Made by a program: the position numbers and the translations under genes | Assembly: GCA_009739215.1 (NCBI GenBank) | Contig: VSJF01000011.1 | Location: forward strand, 1-64,000 | DNA length: 64,000 nucleotides | Direction: 5' to 3' | DNA from: Floccularia luteovirens | Lineage: Eukaryota > Basidiomycota > Agaricomycetes > Agaricales > Squamanitaceae | The notes under the pieces: generated by a model | What the model saw: only the letters and a program-made list of their open reading frames with translations | Told to the model about the DNA's origin: nothing | The model's database searches: none | Shown here: one piece after another, positions 1 to 10,613 of the stretch | Layout of the letters: every line of letters begins with the position of its first letter | Numbering within the stretch: the stretch's first letter is position 1

Positions 1-713
1 TCAGAGGCTGCAAACAAAGTGGCTACCAATCACAAGGGCAAGCAGAAGCAGTCCAGCTCTGCCCCCACCACTTATCCTCCTTGTCTCTTTTGTGGCAAAA
101 TGGGTCACTCTTTTAAGAGATGCAATCTATTTCTAGCTGAACAGGCAAAGGCAAAGGCAGCAAATCCCCAGGAATCAGCAGGAAAGGCAAGTATCTTTTC
201 ACAAGTACAATTAGATAACCCTCTTTCCCATCATGCTAATTATGATTGGAATGCAGACTCAGGAGCCACATCCCACATGACTCCACACAAACATTGGCTC
301 AGGGATTACAAACCCTATCATATACCTATTAGACTAGCTGATAACACCACTATTTATTCTTCTGGTGTTGGAAGCATTTTATTCAGACCATTCATTAATG
401 GTGTGGAAACACAATCTCTTTTATTTACTAGAGTTCTTCATGTTCCACAACTTCAAAACAACCTTCTTTCAGTTCTCTTTCTTGTCAGACATAGAGACTA
501 CAATATTAATATTGACTCAGACTTCATTCATTTTTATCAATCTAGTAGAGAACTGTTCACAGCTAGTATTAATAGCCAGAATGCTGCATTCCTGGATGGG
601 ATCACTGTGCCTGCCTGCCTTGAAACTGCAAACCTCTCCTCTACTCTCCCACTGGACCTTGGACTTTGGCATAGGAGATTTGGCCACTACAATCATGCTA
701 GTGTTAAGCAACT
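1..713 (+). pseudogene. Ty1/copia gag-pol fragment, left arm of an inverted repeat
   Basis: This open stretch encodes the end of gag and the first part of pol of a copia retrotransposon. The zinc knuckle (CLFCGKMGHSFKRC, near residue 22), the protease motif (WNADSGATSHMT, near residue 77) and a GAG-pre-integrase segment (LWHRRFGHYNHASVKQL) are visible. It is the inverted copy of 1249-1961 on the other strand and appears nearly identical to it. The similarity stops at base 713, inside the pre-integrase segment, where a short LTR-like piece begins. The arm runs off the left edge of the window, so its true start is unknown. It lacks most of integrase and all of reverse transcriptase and RNase H, so it cannot be autonomous. 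Confidence 0.85.
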
Positions 714-777
714 ATATAAGGAGGCACTTATGCCTACTTTTCCCCCCAACCAAATACACACTGTTTTCACTCAAACA
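713..777 (+). repeat. LTR 3'-end fragment at the inverted-repeat junction
   Basis: The 65 bp from TATATAAGGAGG to CTCAAACA resemble the last part of LTR family 1 (TATA box, the CCCCCCAA block, terminal CA). The sequence GCAACT occurs on both sides, at 708-713 and 778-783, and is native pol sequence in each case. The fragment therefore joins two oppositely oriented pol copies through a 6-bp microhomology. Confidence 0.55.
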
Positions 778-1958
778 GCAACTGTTCTGTTTGCCCTTTC
801 AACATCCCCATTCTGCTGTGGCCTGTTCCTAACTGTATGATGTCTCTGGATACCATTATCAATGCAGTACTGATTGAAGTCATTGGACATGAACTCAGAT
901 CCCTTATCCTCTCTAATTGTTTTAATTTTAGAGGAATGCAAGTTCTCAGCATAAGCTTTGAACTGTTTAAATGCATCTAGGGTATCTGATTTCTTTCTGA
1001 GTCCAAAACCACATTTGAATCTAGTACAGTCATCAACAAAGATGATCCAATACTGGTAACCACCAATAGACTTGACTTGGATTGGGCCTTTCAAATCCAT
1101 ATGCACTAATTCCAGAGGTTGTGATGCTCTGGAATCTGAAGTAGGAAATGGACTAGCATGCATTTTGCCTGAAAGACATGGCTCACAGACTGGGTCTGGT
1201 TTAGAGTTATTGCCCAAATGCATACCAGTTACCATGTGCATGGAATGAAGTTGCTTAACACTAGCATGATTGTAGTGGCCAAATCTCCTATGCCAAAGTC
1301 CAAGGTCCAGTGGGAGAGTAGAGGAGAGGTTTGCAGTTTCAAGGCAGGCAGGCACAGTGATCCCATCCAGGAATGCAGCATTCTGGCTATTAATACTAGC
1401 TGTGAACAGTTCTCTACTAGATTGATAAAAATGAATGAAGTCTGAGTCAATATTAATATTGTAGTCTCTATGTCTGACAAGAAAGAGAACTGAAAGAAGG
1501 TTGTTTTGAAGTTGTGGAACATGAAGAACTCTAGTAAATAAAAGAGATTGTGTTTCCACACCATTAATGAATGGTCTGAATAAAATGCTTCCAACACCAG
1601 AAGAATAAATAGTGGTGTTATCAGCTAGTCTAATAGGTATATGATAGGGTTTGTAATCCCTGAGCCAATGTTTGTGTGGAGTCATGTGGGATGTGGCTCC
1701 TGAGTCTGCATTCCAATCATAATTAGCATGATGGGAAAGAGGGTTATCTAATTGTACTTGTGAAAAGATACTTGCCTTTCCTGCTGATTCCTGGGGATTT
1801 GCTGCCTTTGCCTTTGCCTGTTCAGCTAGAAATAGATTGCATCTCTTAAAAGAGTGACCCATTTTGCCACAAAAGAGACAAGGAGGATAAGTGGTGGGGG
1901 CAGAGCTGGACTGCTTCTGCTTGCCCTTGTGATTGGTAGCCACTTTGTTTGCAGCCTC
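778..1958 (-). pseudogene. Ty1/copia pol, protease to integrase (right arm)
   Basis: Read on the minus strand this is a long uninterrupted frame. In order it has the zinc knuckle, the DSGA aspartic protease site, the pre-integrase HHCC region (ending in CEPCLSGK), and the integrase core with MDLKGP, a DKGSEF variant of the usual DNGGEF, and NGDVERANRT supplying the catalytic Glu. It ends abruptly at the LTR-like junction near 778, so reverse transcriptase and RNase H are missing. Upstream it is cut from the rest of gag by the LTR at 1959-2338; the same frame resumes beyond that LTR. Copia gene order (protease-integrase before RT) is known for the family; the catalytic residues are read directly. 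Confidence 0.85.
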
Positions 1959-2338
1959 TGTTACAATAGTCTACTCCTACATGTACAGACATACTAGGAT
2001 AGAAGATAGTAAGAGGATAGAATAGTATAGTATGTAATGATAGACAGGAGGGGAAAGGAAGAATGGGTTCTGGTAGGAAACCAGTGGTCTTATATAGATA
2101 CCAGAGGTGCTTCTATCAGGGTTGCCTAGAAGCACTCAGGGTAGACTAGAAGCACTCAGGGTAGTCTAGAAGCACTGGTATCATAGCAACAGAAGTAGAC
2201 TAGAAGCTGTCAGGGTAAGCTAGAAGCACTACCCTGAGCAGTCTAGAACAGTAGTCTAGGCCTTCCTGTATTATATATAAGGAGGCCTCTGTAGCATACT
2301 TTCCCCCCAAGTGAATACACTATATTTACATTCCAACA
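1959..2338 (+). mobile_element. Solo LTR, family 1 (copy A)
   Basis: A 380-bp LTR beginning TGTTACAATAG and ending CATTCCAACA. The 5-bp target duplication GCCTC is perfect (1954-1958 and 2339-2343). It contains a TATATATAAGG promoter element. It interrupts the gag-pol frame of a minus-strand copia element and points the opposite way. No internal region accompanies it, so it is a solo LTR left by LTR-LTR recombination. Confidence 0.92.
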
Positions 2339-2343
2339 GCCTC

Positions 2344-2970
2344 TGAGACTTGAGGTGCAGATCTCCTTGTTCTCTGAGTTTCCTCAGTGTGGAATGCCTG
2401 GGTAATAGAAGCTTTATCCAGTTTGTCACTAAGCATCAAGGATGACACAAAGTGACTGTACTCTTCTGGCAAAGCTCTAATCATAGCCATGCACAACAAC
2501 TCCTCATCCAGCTGTTGCAGAGTGAAGTTTTCAGGTCTCAGATTTGAAATCTGCTGCATTACTGCATCAACCCTATTTGCAAGTGACTGCAAAGACTCTT
2601 CATCTGTTTTTCTGATGCTGAACAAGTCATCATATGCATTGAATCTGGCACCAGGCTTTTGCTGGAGGTGCACAGATCTTAAGGCTTCCCAAATGGCAAC
2701 AGGGTCATGCTCTTTCCCTTGCAGATGCACTCTCTGAGATGGTTCTACTGTGAGGTATAGCCACCCAGCAGCTTTCTGAGCCTTATTATCCCAGTCATCC
2801 TGTCTCTGCAGTTGCAACTCATAATGTGGGGAAGACTCCTTAGCATCAGGTCTAGACTTTTGGCCACTAACAATGTGCCAAAGCTGTTCAGACCTGAGCC
2901 ATGCTTGGATTTCTCCACTCCACTGATTATAGTTGGTAAGTCCCAGTTTTTGAATATCTGGTCCTCCCAT
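2344..2970 (-). pseudogene. Ty1/copia gag, N-terminal part
   Basis: About 209 codons from an ATG at 2970. The translation begins MGGPDIQKLGLTNYNQW and contains YLTVEPSQ and RALPEEYSHFVSSL-type segments characteristic of the copia gag (UBN2-like) domain. The frame would continue into the zinc-knuckle region at 1958 but is broken by the solo LTR at 1959-2338. The 5' LTR of the same element lies upstream at 3550-3909. The roughly 570-bp leader between them has no other gene. Confidence 0.8.
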
Positions 2971-3537
2971 TGCAAGAGAAAACAAAGGGATGTGGTAAAA
3001 ACAGGCAGAAAAAGGGAAGAGTAAAAGATGCAAACTAAGCAAGTCAACTAGAATGCAACCAAGTCCTTGAAAAAGGTAGGGTTCTAGTAACTGCTGAGAA
3101 AGTGAAAAGGGTAGGTGTGGGAAAGGTGATTAAAAAAAAAAGGAAAGAGAGTTGGTGGGGAAGATAATGAAGTCCTGGGGTCTTCTTCAACCACCAGTGT
3201 ATGCAAGTCAACACAATTTAACTACAGTGCAGTTGTACCACCTCACAGCTCACAGGGATGACTACCTGAGATATTGCTGTGTGGGTTAAAGGCTGGCCCA
3301 CTGAAGTGCACAGACCCAACAGTTCACTGTAGAGACCACCTGGGGATGGTCTTTTGTCCTTACTAACTACTATGGACTGACTAGCTATTGACTGGCTAAG
3401 TTTAGCAGCCAAAAACTTGGAGTGAAAAGGAGAAAGATTTTAACTAAGGAGAAAAGAGTGAGGCAGTAGAGGAGTGGTAAAGGGAGCAGTCACAGTGGTC
3501 AAGTAGGACAAGGAATGAGGGGCACAGTTAGAGCTGA

Positions 3538-3549
3538 GGGCCCATAACC
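3538..3549 (-). other. Primer binding site of copia element 1
   Basis: Directly after the 5' LTR, the minus strand reads GGTTATGGGCCC. Its complement contains CATAACC, matching the anticodon loop region of initiator methionine tRNA, the half-tRNA primer known for many copia elements. The same 12 bases follow the other copia family's LTR at 8674-8685. Confidence 0.6.
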
Positions 3550-3909
3550 TGTTAGAGTGTAAATATAGTGTATTCACTTGGGGGGAAAGTATGCTACAGA
3601 GGCCTCCTTATATATAATACAGGAAGGCCTAGACTACTGTTTTAGACTGCTCAGGGTAGTGCTTCTAGCTTACCCTGACAGCTTCTAGTCTACTTCTGTT
3701 GCTATGATACCAGTGCTTCTAGTCTACCCTGAGTGCTTCTAGGCAACCCTGATAGAAGCACCTCTGGTATCTATATAAGACCACTGGTTTCCTACCAGAA
3801 CCCATTCTTCCTTTCCCCTCCTGTCTATTATTACATACTATACTATTCTATCCTCTTACTATCCTCTATCCTAGTATGTCTGTACATGTAGGAGTAGACT
3901 ATTGTAACA
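3550..3909 (-). mobile_element. LTR family 1 (copy B), 5' LTR of the minus-strand copia element
   Basis: A 360-bp LTR of the same family as 1959-2338 but inverted, with TG...CA ends. It sits upstream of the minus-strand gag and is followed by a primer binding site, so it is the 5' LTR. Its flanks (TAACC and CAGCT) do not match, as expected when the other LTR lies elsewhere or the element has been rearranged. Confidence 0.85.
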
Positions 3910-4721
3910 CAGCTTTCCAATGAGTTGGATTAGGATTGGAGTTGTACTTAGCAAGTGTTAAAGTTAGTAGATGCCATAACACAGGCATTAGTAAAGTATT
4001 AGTTCGCACTTTGTGCACTTTAATGTAAATGCCACAATAGTGGCATTAGTAAAATACTTTCATTTCGCACTTTTACACTTAGTTTACATTTCTTAATGTT
4101 TCTGCTTTTGTTTTGTAGTTGTAGGTCCACTGAGTGTTGCAAAACACTCAAACGCGATATAGTGGACACTATTTATCACGCCTTATGGTTTCCTGGGTAC
4201 AACAGGGCCAAACAAGTGCGCTTTCCTTATGTATCTAGAGATAGATACTAGATACTTGCTGAAAACAAAGTTAATCATATTACACTTGTTTGAACGCATT
4301 TTAGAGGGTTTCTTGCATTGTATTTGACTGCTTACAGTAGTACAATTGCAGAGTTTGGTTTGAACTTCAACAGGATTAAGCTGACCATGTTGCTTTCCAT
4401 TGTCTTATTATATTAAACTTAGAGAGAAGTGCTACTCATCACTCTCTGGACATAATATCTTGCTAACCTAGTTGCAGACAGATTAAACACAAAGCATTCC
4501 TGCTGAAATATTTTGCAGACCAGCTGCATTCTCTAGACCTGGGCACACCAGGAAATATTCCTAAAGCTCATATATGCTTATTCTTGCTAATTTAATCACA
4601 GAATGATGCACTAAGCACCAGATGATCCAAATGCTGCCTTTCATACTTTTTATAAAGTATCCACTTAGAACCTAAATGATTCGAGACTTTCTTATCACAT
4701 AGTGTACTAAGTAAAGGGGTA
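3910..4721 (+). repeat. Decayed 3' internal end of a family-2 copia element
   Basis: No open frame of note. From about 4340 the sequence aligns by eye with the end of the second copia element (about 13,710-14,139). Shared stretches include CTTTCCATTGTCTTAT, ATAAATGATTCGAG-like text and AGTGTACTAAGT before the LTR. A purine-rich GTAAAGGGG segment just before the LTR resembles a polypurine tract. Bases 3910 to about 4340 show nothing I can place. Confidence 0.55.
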
Positions 4722-5092
4722 TGTTATGACAGCATGATCACATGATGGAATACATAATTTGTCAGGTGATAAGTCAAATGAGATACGTCACATGATGTGT
4801 CATATGACTACATCCATCTATGCCCTATGTCACATGTAATATGACTAAGCATATTTTACAATCTTCTATGAGGTTCTATGCCCTAGACATGTGATTATAA
4901 AGAACAATGCATGGACCATTATATGCAAATATATACATACAGTCTATCTGTATATAAGGACACTAGATACCAACTTAATAGACAGTCCTTTCTGGATAAG
5001 TAGTAGTATACTAACTAAGTGTAAGATTAAGTAAGCACAAGGTAAGAGCTTGAGTCCCTATCACTGTGCACCACACAGATGGCTGCTCAACA
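4722..5092 (+). mobile_element. LTR family 2 (copy A), 3' LTR of a truncated element
   Basis: A 371-bp LTR from TGTTATGACAGC to GGCTGCTCAACA, homologous to 14140-14428. It has a TATATAAGGACAC promoter segment. It follows remnants of internal sequence, so it is a 3' LTR rather than a solo copy. No target duplication can be assigned because the 5' end is lost. Confidence 0.8.
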
Positions 5093-5308
5093 GTATCAAG
5101 ACACTCTCCAATGGTGCCCAAGTGGCTTTTTTATAGGCTTAGAACATACATAATATTAATTCCTAAACATGTTTCAAATGAAATTAAACCTCATTATAAC
5201 TACAGTGCAATGGCAGACACAAGAGTCCATGAGGCCCCTAAGTATCATATTTGTCATTATTTTTTCTAGGATATATTACCCAATATGAGGTTTTAACACT
5301 CCCATGTA
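5093..5308. other. Unassigned AT-rich sequence before the Tc1 element
   Basis: No gene or repeat was recognised. This is the left flank of the Tc1/mariner insertion and is continuous in origin with sequence after 6908. Confidence 0.4.
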
Positions 5309-6906
5309 CAGTAGTGATCAAAAGTATTGCACAGCCACTACGTGACTGCATCACATTGCACTCAAGAGCATATTGAGGCTTTTATCTCAAATAAAATGAA
5401 TGTTTTAGATAGATACACATGTAGTTAATATAATAAAAATGTGTTTAGTATTATTAATGAGAATCAGACCAAATACTTGCATTTTACTGCACAAAACCAT
5501 GTGCAATACTTTTGATCAAGTGTATTTGAAACACTTAGTTAGAATTTATAAGGGATCAGATGGAGTTTGCAATGAGAAATTAATTCATCATCCTACATAC
5601 AGACATGGTCTACACATCCCCCACCAAAGTTGCCCAGATTTTTGATTTCAAGAAGCTTACCATGAATAATAATGAAATTGCCCAAATAATTGGTATTCAT
5701 TGCACTACTGTAGCTCGAATACTAAAGCGCTTCAAAAAATCAAATGACCCTTATTATGTCACTCCAAAAACAGGTTGGCCTCATAAATTAGAAGTGTGCG
5801 ATATTTGAGTTGCAGCCCGAATGCTTGTAAAAACTGAGGCATCTAATGCTACTGAAGTGGTCAAGAAGGCTTTTCCTTAGGTGTCTTGTCACACAATTGC
5901 ACGAAACCTAAAGGAATATGGATTAGTCTGCCGAGTGTGCAGGTCTTGGCTCTACATTTCTCTAGCAAACTGGAAGAAGTGCCATCTTTGGGCATTACAG
6001 CATACAAGCTGGACTGTTGATGACTAGAAAAGGGTGGGATTTTCAGATGAGTCCAAATTCCTTCTATTCAAGTCAGATGGTTGTCAGTATGCATGGTTTC
6101 ACCCTGGACAGGCCCTTGATAATCGATTTGTCAAGAAAAATATCAAACATAGTGCCGGAAACCTGATGGTATGGGGCATGATCACATCAAAGAGCATGGG
6201 AAGGCTTCATCAGATAAATGGGATTATGTGCAGGCCTGATTATGTCGATATCCTTGATAAACAATTCCTTGGCACTCTGAAGGATCTGAAGATTCAATGT
6301 ACAGGAAAGGAAGGTCTTATTTTCTAGCAAGACAATGACCCTAAGCATATATCCAAGATTGCCAAGCAGTAGTTTCAGCAGAAAAACATAAAACAATTAC
6401 CATGGCCTCCCTCTAGCCTAGATATGAACATCATTGAGCATGTATGGGACCAATTAGATTCCTTGGTTCATGCTTGCAACCCATTACTAACAAATAGGGA
6501 GGAGTTGTGGACTACACTTTAGGAGGAGTGATACAACTTCCCACATCAGGCACTGGACACTCTATATGAGAGTATCCCCCACTGCGTTGCTGCATTAGTA
6601 ATCACTCAAGGTGGCTGTACAAAATACTGAAAACCGGTAAGGATTTCATCAAGTAGTTCTTTCACAATATGCTAATCTTTCCAGTCATAGGGATATGAGC
6701 AAAAGAATTGCACATTACTTTTTATATTCTATGGAACTTTCTCATCAATACAAGTAGAACTACATATTCTACACATTCCTATTGTATTCTTGATTTGTCT
6801 AGCTACAATTTGACTATATAATTAACTTAATACATGATGTTTTGTGAGTAGTAGCTTAATTTAGATCAGTTTTGCGGTGGCTGTGCAATACTTTTGATCA
6901 CCACTG
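5309..6906 (+). mobile_element. Tc1/mariner element, inactive
   Basis: A 1,598-bp element with 30-bp terminal inverted repeats (5309-5338 and 6877-6906, one mismatch) beginning CAGTRGTGATCAAAAG. It is flanked by a TA duplication (5307-5308 and 6907-6908), the hallmark of this superfamily. Subterminal copies of the core motif lie near 5502-5522 and 6692-6712, each inverted relative to its nearest terminus. The internal transposase is a pseudogene. Confidence 0.93.
5605..6630 (+). pseudogene. Tc1/mariner transposase, DD34E, six in-frame stops
   Basis: One continuous frame of 342 codons runs from an ATG at 5605 to a final TGA, interrupted by stops at 5806 (TGA), 5878, 6025, 6325, 6370 and 6520 (all TAG). 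The N-terminal helix-turn-helix is seen around IAQIIGIHCTTVARILKRF. The catalytic residues are FSDES, QDNDPKH and IIEHVW, with 34 residues between the last D and E, so DD34E. There is no frameshift. Family comparison suggests that most stops replace Gln (CAG) or Trp (TGG), which fits C-to-T change on either strand. Confidence 0.92.
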
Positions 6907-6908
6907 TA

Positions 6909-7597
6909 GTTCAGATCTTCACTCACACTGTCTCTTTCCTCCTCAATGGCACAGAAATGTCAGACCTGCACTTCCCAGAATACTATGAGTTCTGAATCTA
7001 TACCTATACTCACTCCTACTTGTGTAAAACATCAGAGCACAGTGAGTTCTGAACCCTCCATTCCCATACCTCCTCCAACTTGCATAGGATGCCAGTGCAC
7101 ATATTCTAGCAAACAACAAGAAAACAGTATGTTATGCCATTACATTATTTCAAATGTATTTCTTATACATTATCATCTAGTTACTAGCCAGACTGCCAGA
7201 GAAGCAACTGTGTACAAAAGGGCATATGTTGCAGCTCTTCAGGTAAAGCAAGCAGTAGAAGAGGGAAGAGGCTTTTCAGGCCAGAGTGATGATGAGTACA
7301 AATCTCTGTAAGATCCACTACTAACCTAAATACTGTAGCTCTGGAAAATATTGACAGTGAATTTGAGGAAGAAGAGCTCTTTATTTGTGTATCTTCCTTG
7401 TTCTATTATGACTGAATCTATTTTTTATTATAGTTCTTGACAGTTACCATCTCTCCACCCATCAGTATACATAGCAAAAGTGTTCCTGAAGTGTCCCAGC
7501 AGCCACAGGATTTACCTGTACAACTCTTGGTTCATTGTATTTCAGGCTGAGCTGTGCATTCATCCCCAGTCATGATGCTGCTAGAAGACCTAAACTG
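6909..7597 (+). other. Unassigned sequence with a 121-codon frame
   Basis: A frame at 6946-7311 (MAQKCQTCTSQNTMSS...) encodes repeated Ser/Pro/Thr-rich pieces with CxxC pairs and a C-terminal REATVYKRAYVAALQVKQ helix. I do not recognise it. It lies inside the transposon island, right after the Tc1 element, so it is more likely a decayed transposon gene than a host gene. The rest shows nothing. Confidence 0.25.
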
Positions 7598-7898
7598 TGT
7601 TGAGCAGCCATATGTGCATGACACAGTGGAGAGACTCAAGTCTTACCTTATGCTTACTTGGTTCATACCTTATGGTTAGTCTTACTACTACTACCTATAG
7701 AATAGGACAAGGAATCTATTCTGCATAAGAGTGTCCTTATATATAGTTCTAGCTGTATGTACATATTTACATATAAGGGTCTGTGCATAGGGCATGAGGC
7801 ATATGTGAGTGTAGTCATATGACATATCATATGACATATCATCTGACTCATCACATGACGAATTATGTAATCCATCATGTGATCATGCTGTCACAACA
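7598..7898 (-). mobile_element. Solo LTR, family 2 (copy B)
   Basis: A 301-bp LTR in inverted orientation, TGTTGAGCAGCC to GCTGTCACAACA on the plus strand. The target duplication AACTG is perfect (7593-7597 and 7899-7903). No internal sequence is present. Confidence 0.92.
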
Positions 7899-7995
7899 AA
7901 CTGTTACTATTGTATGGGTTTCAGGGGTTGTATCACTGTCTGGTCTTGTTATAATGCTAGTCAGATTTCTCTAGCATGATAAAGAGAGATATCTT

Positions 7996-8673
7996 TGTTG
8001 CAACAGCATGATCACATGATGGTGTTACAATAGTCTACTCCTACATGTACAGACATACTAGGATAGAGGATAGTAAGAGGATAGAATAGTATAGTATGTA
8101 ATAGTAGACAGGAGGGGAAAGAAAGAATGGGTTCTGGTAGGAAACTAGTAGTCTTATATAGATACCAGAGGTGCTTCTATTAGGGTAGCCTAGAAGCACT
8201 CAGGGTAGACTAGAAGCACTGGTATTATAGCAACAGAAGTAGACTAGAAGCTGTCAAGGTAAGCTAGAAGCACTACTCTGAGTAGTCTAGAATAGTAGTC
8301 TAGGCCTTTCTGTATTATATATAAGGAGGCCTCTGTAGCATACTTTCCCCCCAAGTGAATACACTCTATTTACATTCTAACAGATGGATTACATAATTTG
8401 TCAGGTGATGAGTCAGATGATATGTCAGATGATATGTCATATGATATGTTATATGACTACACTCACATATGCCCCATGCTCTATGCATGGACCCTTATAT
8501 GTAAATATGTACATACAGCTAGAACTATATATAAGGACACTCTTATGCAGAATAGATCCCTTGTCCTATTCTATAGGTAGTAGTAGTAAGACTAACCATA
8601 AGGTATGAACCAAGGAAGCACAAGATAAGGCTTGAGTCTCTCCACTGTATCATGCACACATGGCTGCTCAACA
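7996..8673 (+). repeat. 5' LTR of family-2 element, split by a nested LTR
   Basis: The LTR starts TGTTGCAACAGCATGATCACATGATGG, is interrupted at 8023-8382, and resumes GATGGATTACATAATTTG to end GGCTGCTCAACA at 8673. U3 holds short tandem ATGATATGTC units (about 8410-8450), and a TATATAAGGACAC promoter element lies near 8528. Confidence 0.88.
8023..8382 (+). mobile_element. Solo LTR, family 1 (copy C), nested in a family-2 LTR
   Basis: A 360-bp LTR, TGTTACAATAG to CATTCTAACA, with target duplication GATGG (8018-8022 and 8383-8387). It lies 27 bp inside the 5' LTR of the family-2 element, so it inserted later than that element. Confidence 0.93.
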
Positions 8674-8685
8674 GGTTATGGGCCC
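8674..8685 (+). other. Primer binding site of the family-2 copia element
   Basis: GGTTATGGGCCC immediately follows the LTR end. It is identical to the site of the family-1 element (3538-3549, other strand) and fits half-tRNA priming by initiator tRNA. Confidence 0.6.
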
Positions 8686-8959
8686 CAGTTGTCAGTCTCA
8701 ATGGCATGCTCGTCGCTGCCTATGATGATGGTAACTTAAAGCTCTTACCTCTTGTGAAGTAACTTCCCCATGCTCTCTTGAATGGTAGAAGCATTGGTGG
8801 CTTGTCCACTCTACAAGTGATTGAGTCTGAATGTTGTTCATGACAATAAATCTATGCAAGCCTTATGTATCTTGATAGTGTCTCTATACTGAGTTGAACA
8901 TTGTGCTGATGCAACATTAAATTGTAGCTCGCCAATAAACAACTTTAATCAAGATCAAC

Positions 8960-9940
8960 ATGCAACACACTGTATTCCAAGCTGTTTCTTTTGTATTTGC
9001 TAGAGCACGTTGGCTTGAGTGGAAAAGTGCTATGATGACCTACCTGCAATACACAGCTGTATGGTCAGTAGTGTCTGGAACTCACTGTCATCCATTGCCA
9101 GAGGATCCACACAGAGTCTCTGAGACTATGATCCTACTGCAGCAGACATGGGATGACAAAAACAACGCTGCACTCGGCAGTATAAAATTGAGATTATCCC
9201 CTGAGCTAAATTGGCTTGCCGCTCATGACAGCTGTACCTCTAGTTGTGCTTTGTGGACTTGGTTAGTTGCTCAGTATGAGAATCATAGCTTGAGCACTAC
9301 TTTGAAGCTCGCGGAGGATGTAAAATTCTTCAAGCTCAGTGGTGGAGATCCTCAGGCAGATTTCTTCTGCCTTAGCAAGACATTTAGGAGACTGGCTGAT
9401 GAAAACCTCACCATCCCTGAACTATTGCAGGCCCTATGGGCTATGGCATCTGTACCACCCCATTGGCAAAATGTCAAAGCAACACTGCTGCAAAAATATA
9501 CTGCATAGACCTTGACCCTACATAACGTATCTGCTGTAGTCCAAAATCTATATGATGCTCAGATGACTTCAGTCTCTTTGAGCAGATCAGCACATAAAGT
9601 AGTATGCCCGAACAGCCCTGTACTTCTCTTGTCTACACCATCAAACTCTAAAGAAGACTCTCCAGATAGTGGAAACAAGAAGAAGCAGCGCAAGCAAGGG
9701 GGTAAGAAAACTCGTGGAGAGAAAGAAAAACAAATAGCAAAGAACAGTGATTCAGCACACTCCCCTACTGCAAGAATGACTCCTCAGATAAGTAGTAGTC
9801 AGGCCATAGCTGGCCCTTCATCCTTTGAGGGTAGTCTGGAGACACCGAGGTCAGCTCCTATCCCTAAGCCTTCCTTTCTCCAGGAAAATTCCCACAAGTT
9901 TTATGCTCTGCCCATTGCTAGCACCTTCACAGGAGCATAG
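8960..9940 (+). pseudogene. Gag-like frame of the family-2 element
   Basis: A frame of 327 codons starting at 8960 runs to the TAG at 9938-9940, with one internal TAG at 9506-9508 and no frameshift. The first part (WLEWKSAMMTYLQYTAVWSVV...) has the gag pattern seen in copia elements. The second part is Lys/Ser-rich (GNKKKQRKQGGKKTRGEKEK) and may bind RNA. Translation would continue in the same frame past 9940 for about 30 codons. No zinc knuckle is visible. Assignment as gag rests on position after the primer site and on general similarity. Confidence 0.6.
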
Positions 9941-10613
9941 GCATTGAAGCATCCTGAAACTCTGTACCCTTCATTAAAGAGGAGTAGGGAACTTGTAGAC
10001 CTTCAAGGTCTTTCTCATCAGCCAAGACATCTCTGACCTCATGAGGAGACTTATTTGCTATGAGAGAGGATTGAACCTTCTACCTTTACTACAAAAGAAG
10101 AAGTACTGGAAGAGGTAAGTGAACCACCTGCCAAATGTCTAAGAACTGCCTCCCCTGAACCAGTGCATTATTTGGCATGATCTGATTCAGGTGATAGTAT
10201 ATCTCTTGGTTTGGAGGTTGAGGACTGGGAATATCCATGTCCTGCTAATGGTTGGACAGAGGTGGAAGTTGATGAACAGATTGTGTAAGCTGCAGGCATT
10301 GAAAGAGTCTTAGAAGCTCTGGACGCTGGCAATGAGAGTGAAAGGCAAATACCTCCTTAATGCTCCAAAGTGATCCAAAGTTGATTGTGACATACAGTGC
10401 CCTCTTCAGTGAGTAAACTAAATGGCTAGCAGTAACTGGGCAGACCTATATTTATCCTGTCATATGTATCCTTTGTTTAATGATGCTCAAGTTGATTGGG
10501 AAAAGCAGAGAGCTCCGATTTATATAATCATTAGAGATATTTTAGATTAAGTTATATAAATGAATAATATGGACTTTGTTGAAGCATAACACTAGCTCCA
10601 AAGTACCTAATAG
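9941..10613 (+). repeat. Decayed internal region of the family-2 element
   Basis: The gag frame continues briefly and then breaks. No domain could be read. Confidence 0.45.

Noticed and set aside
5806..6522. Possible reassignment of TAG as a sense codon in the Tc1 transposase
   Set aside because: Host genes in the window use TAG as stop, for example at 17824 and 51454, so the TAGs are inactivating changes.
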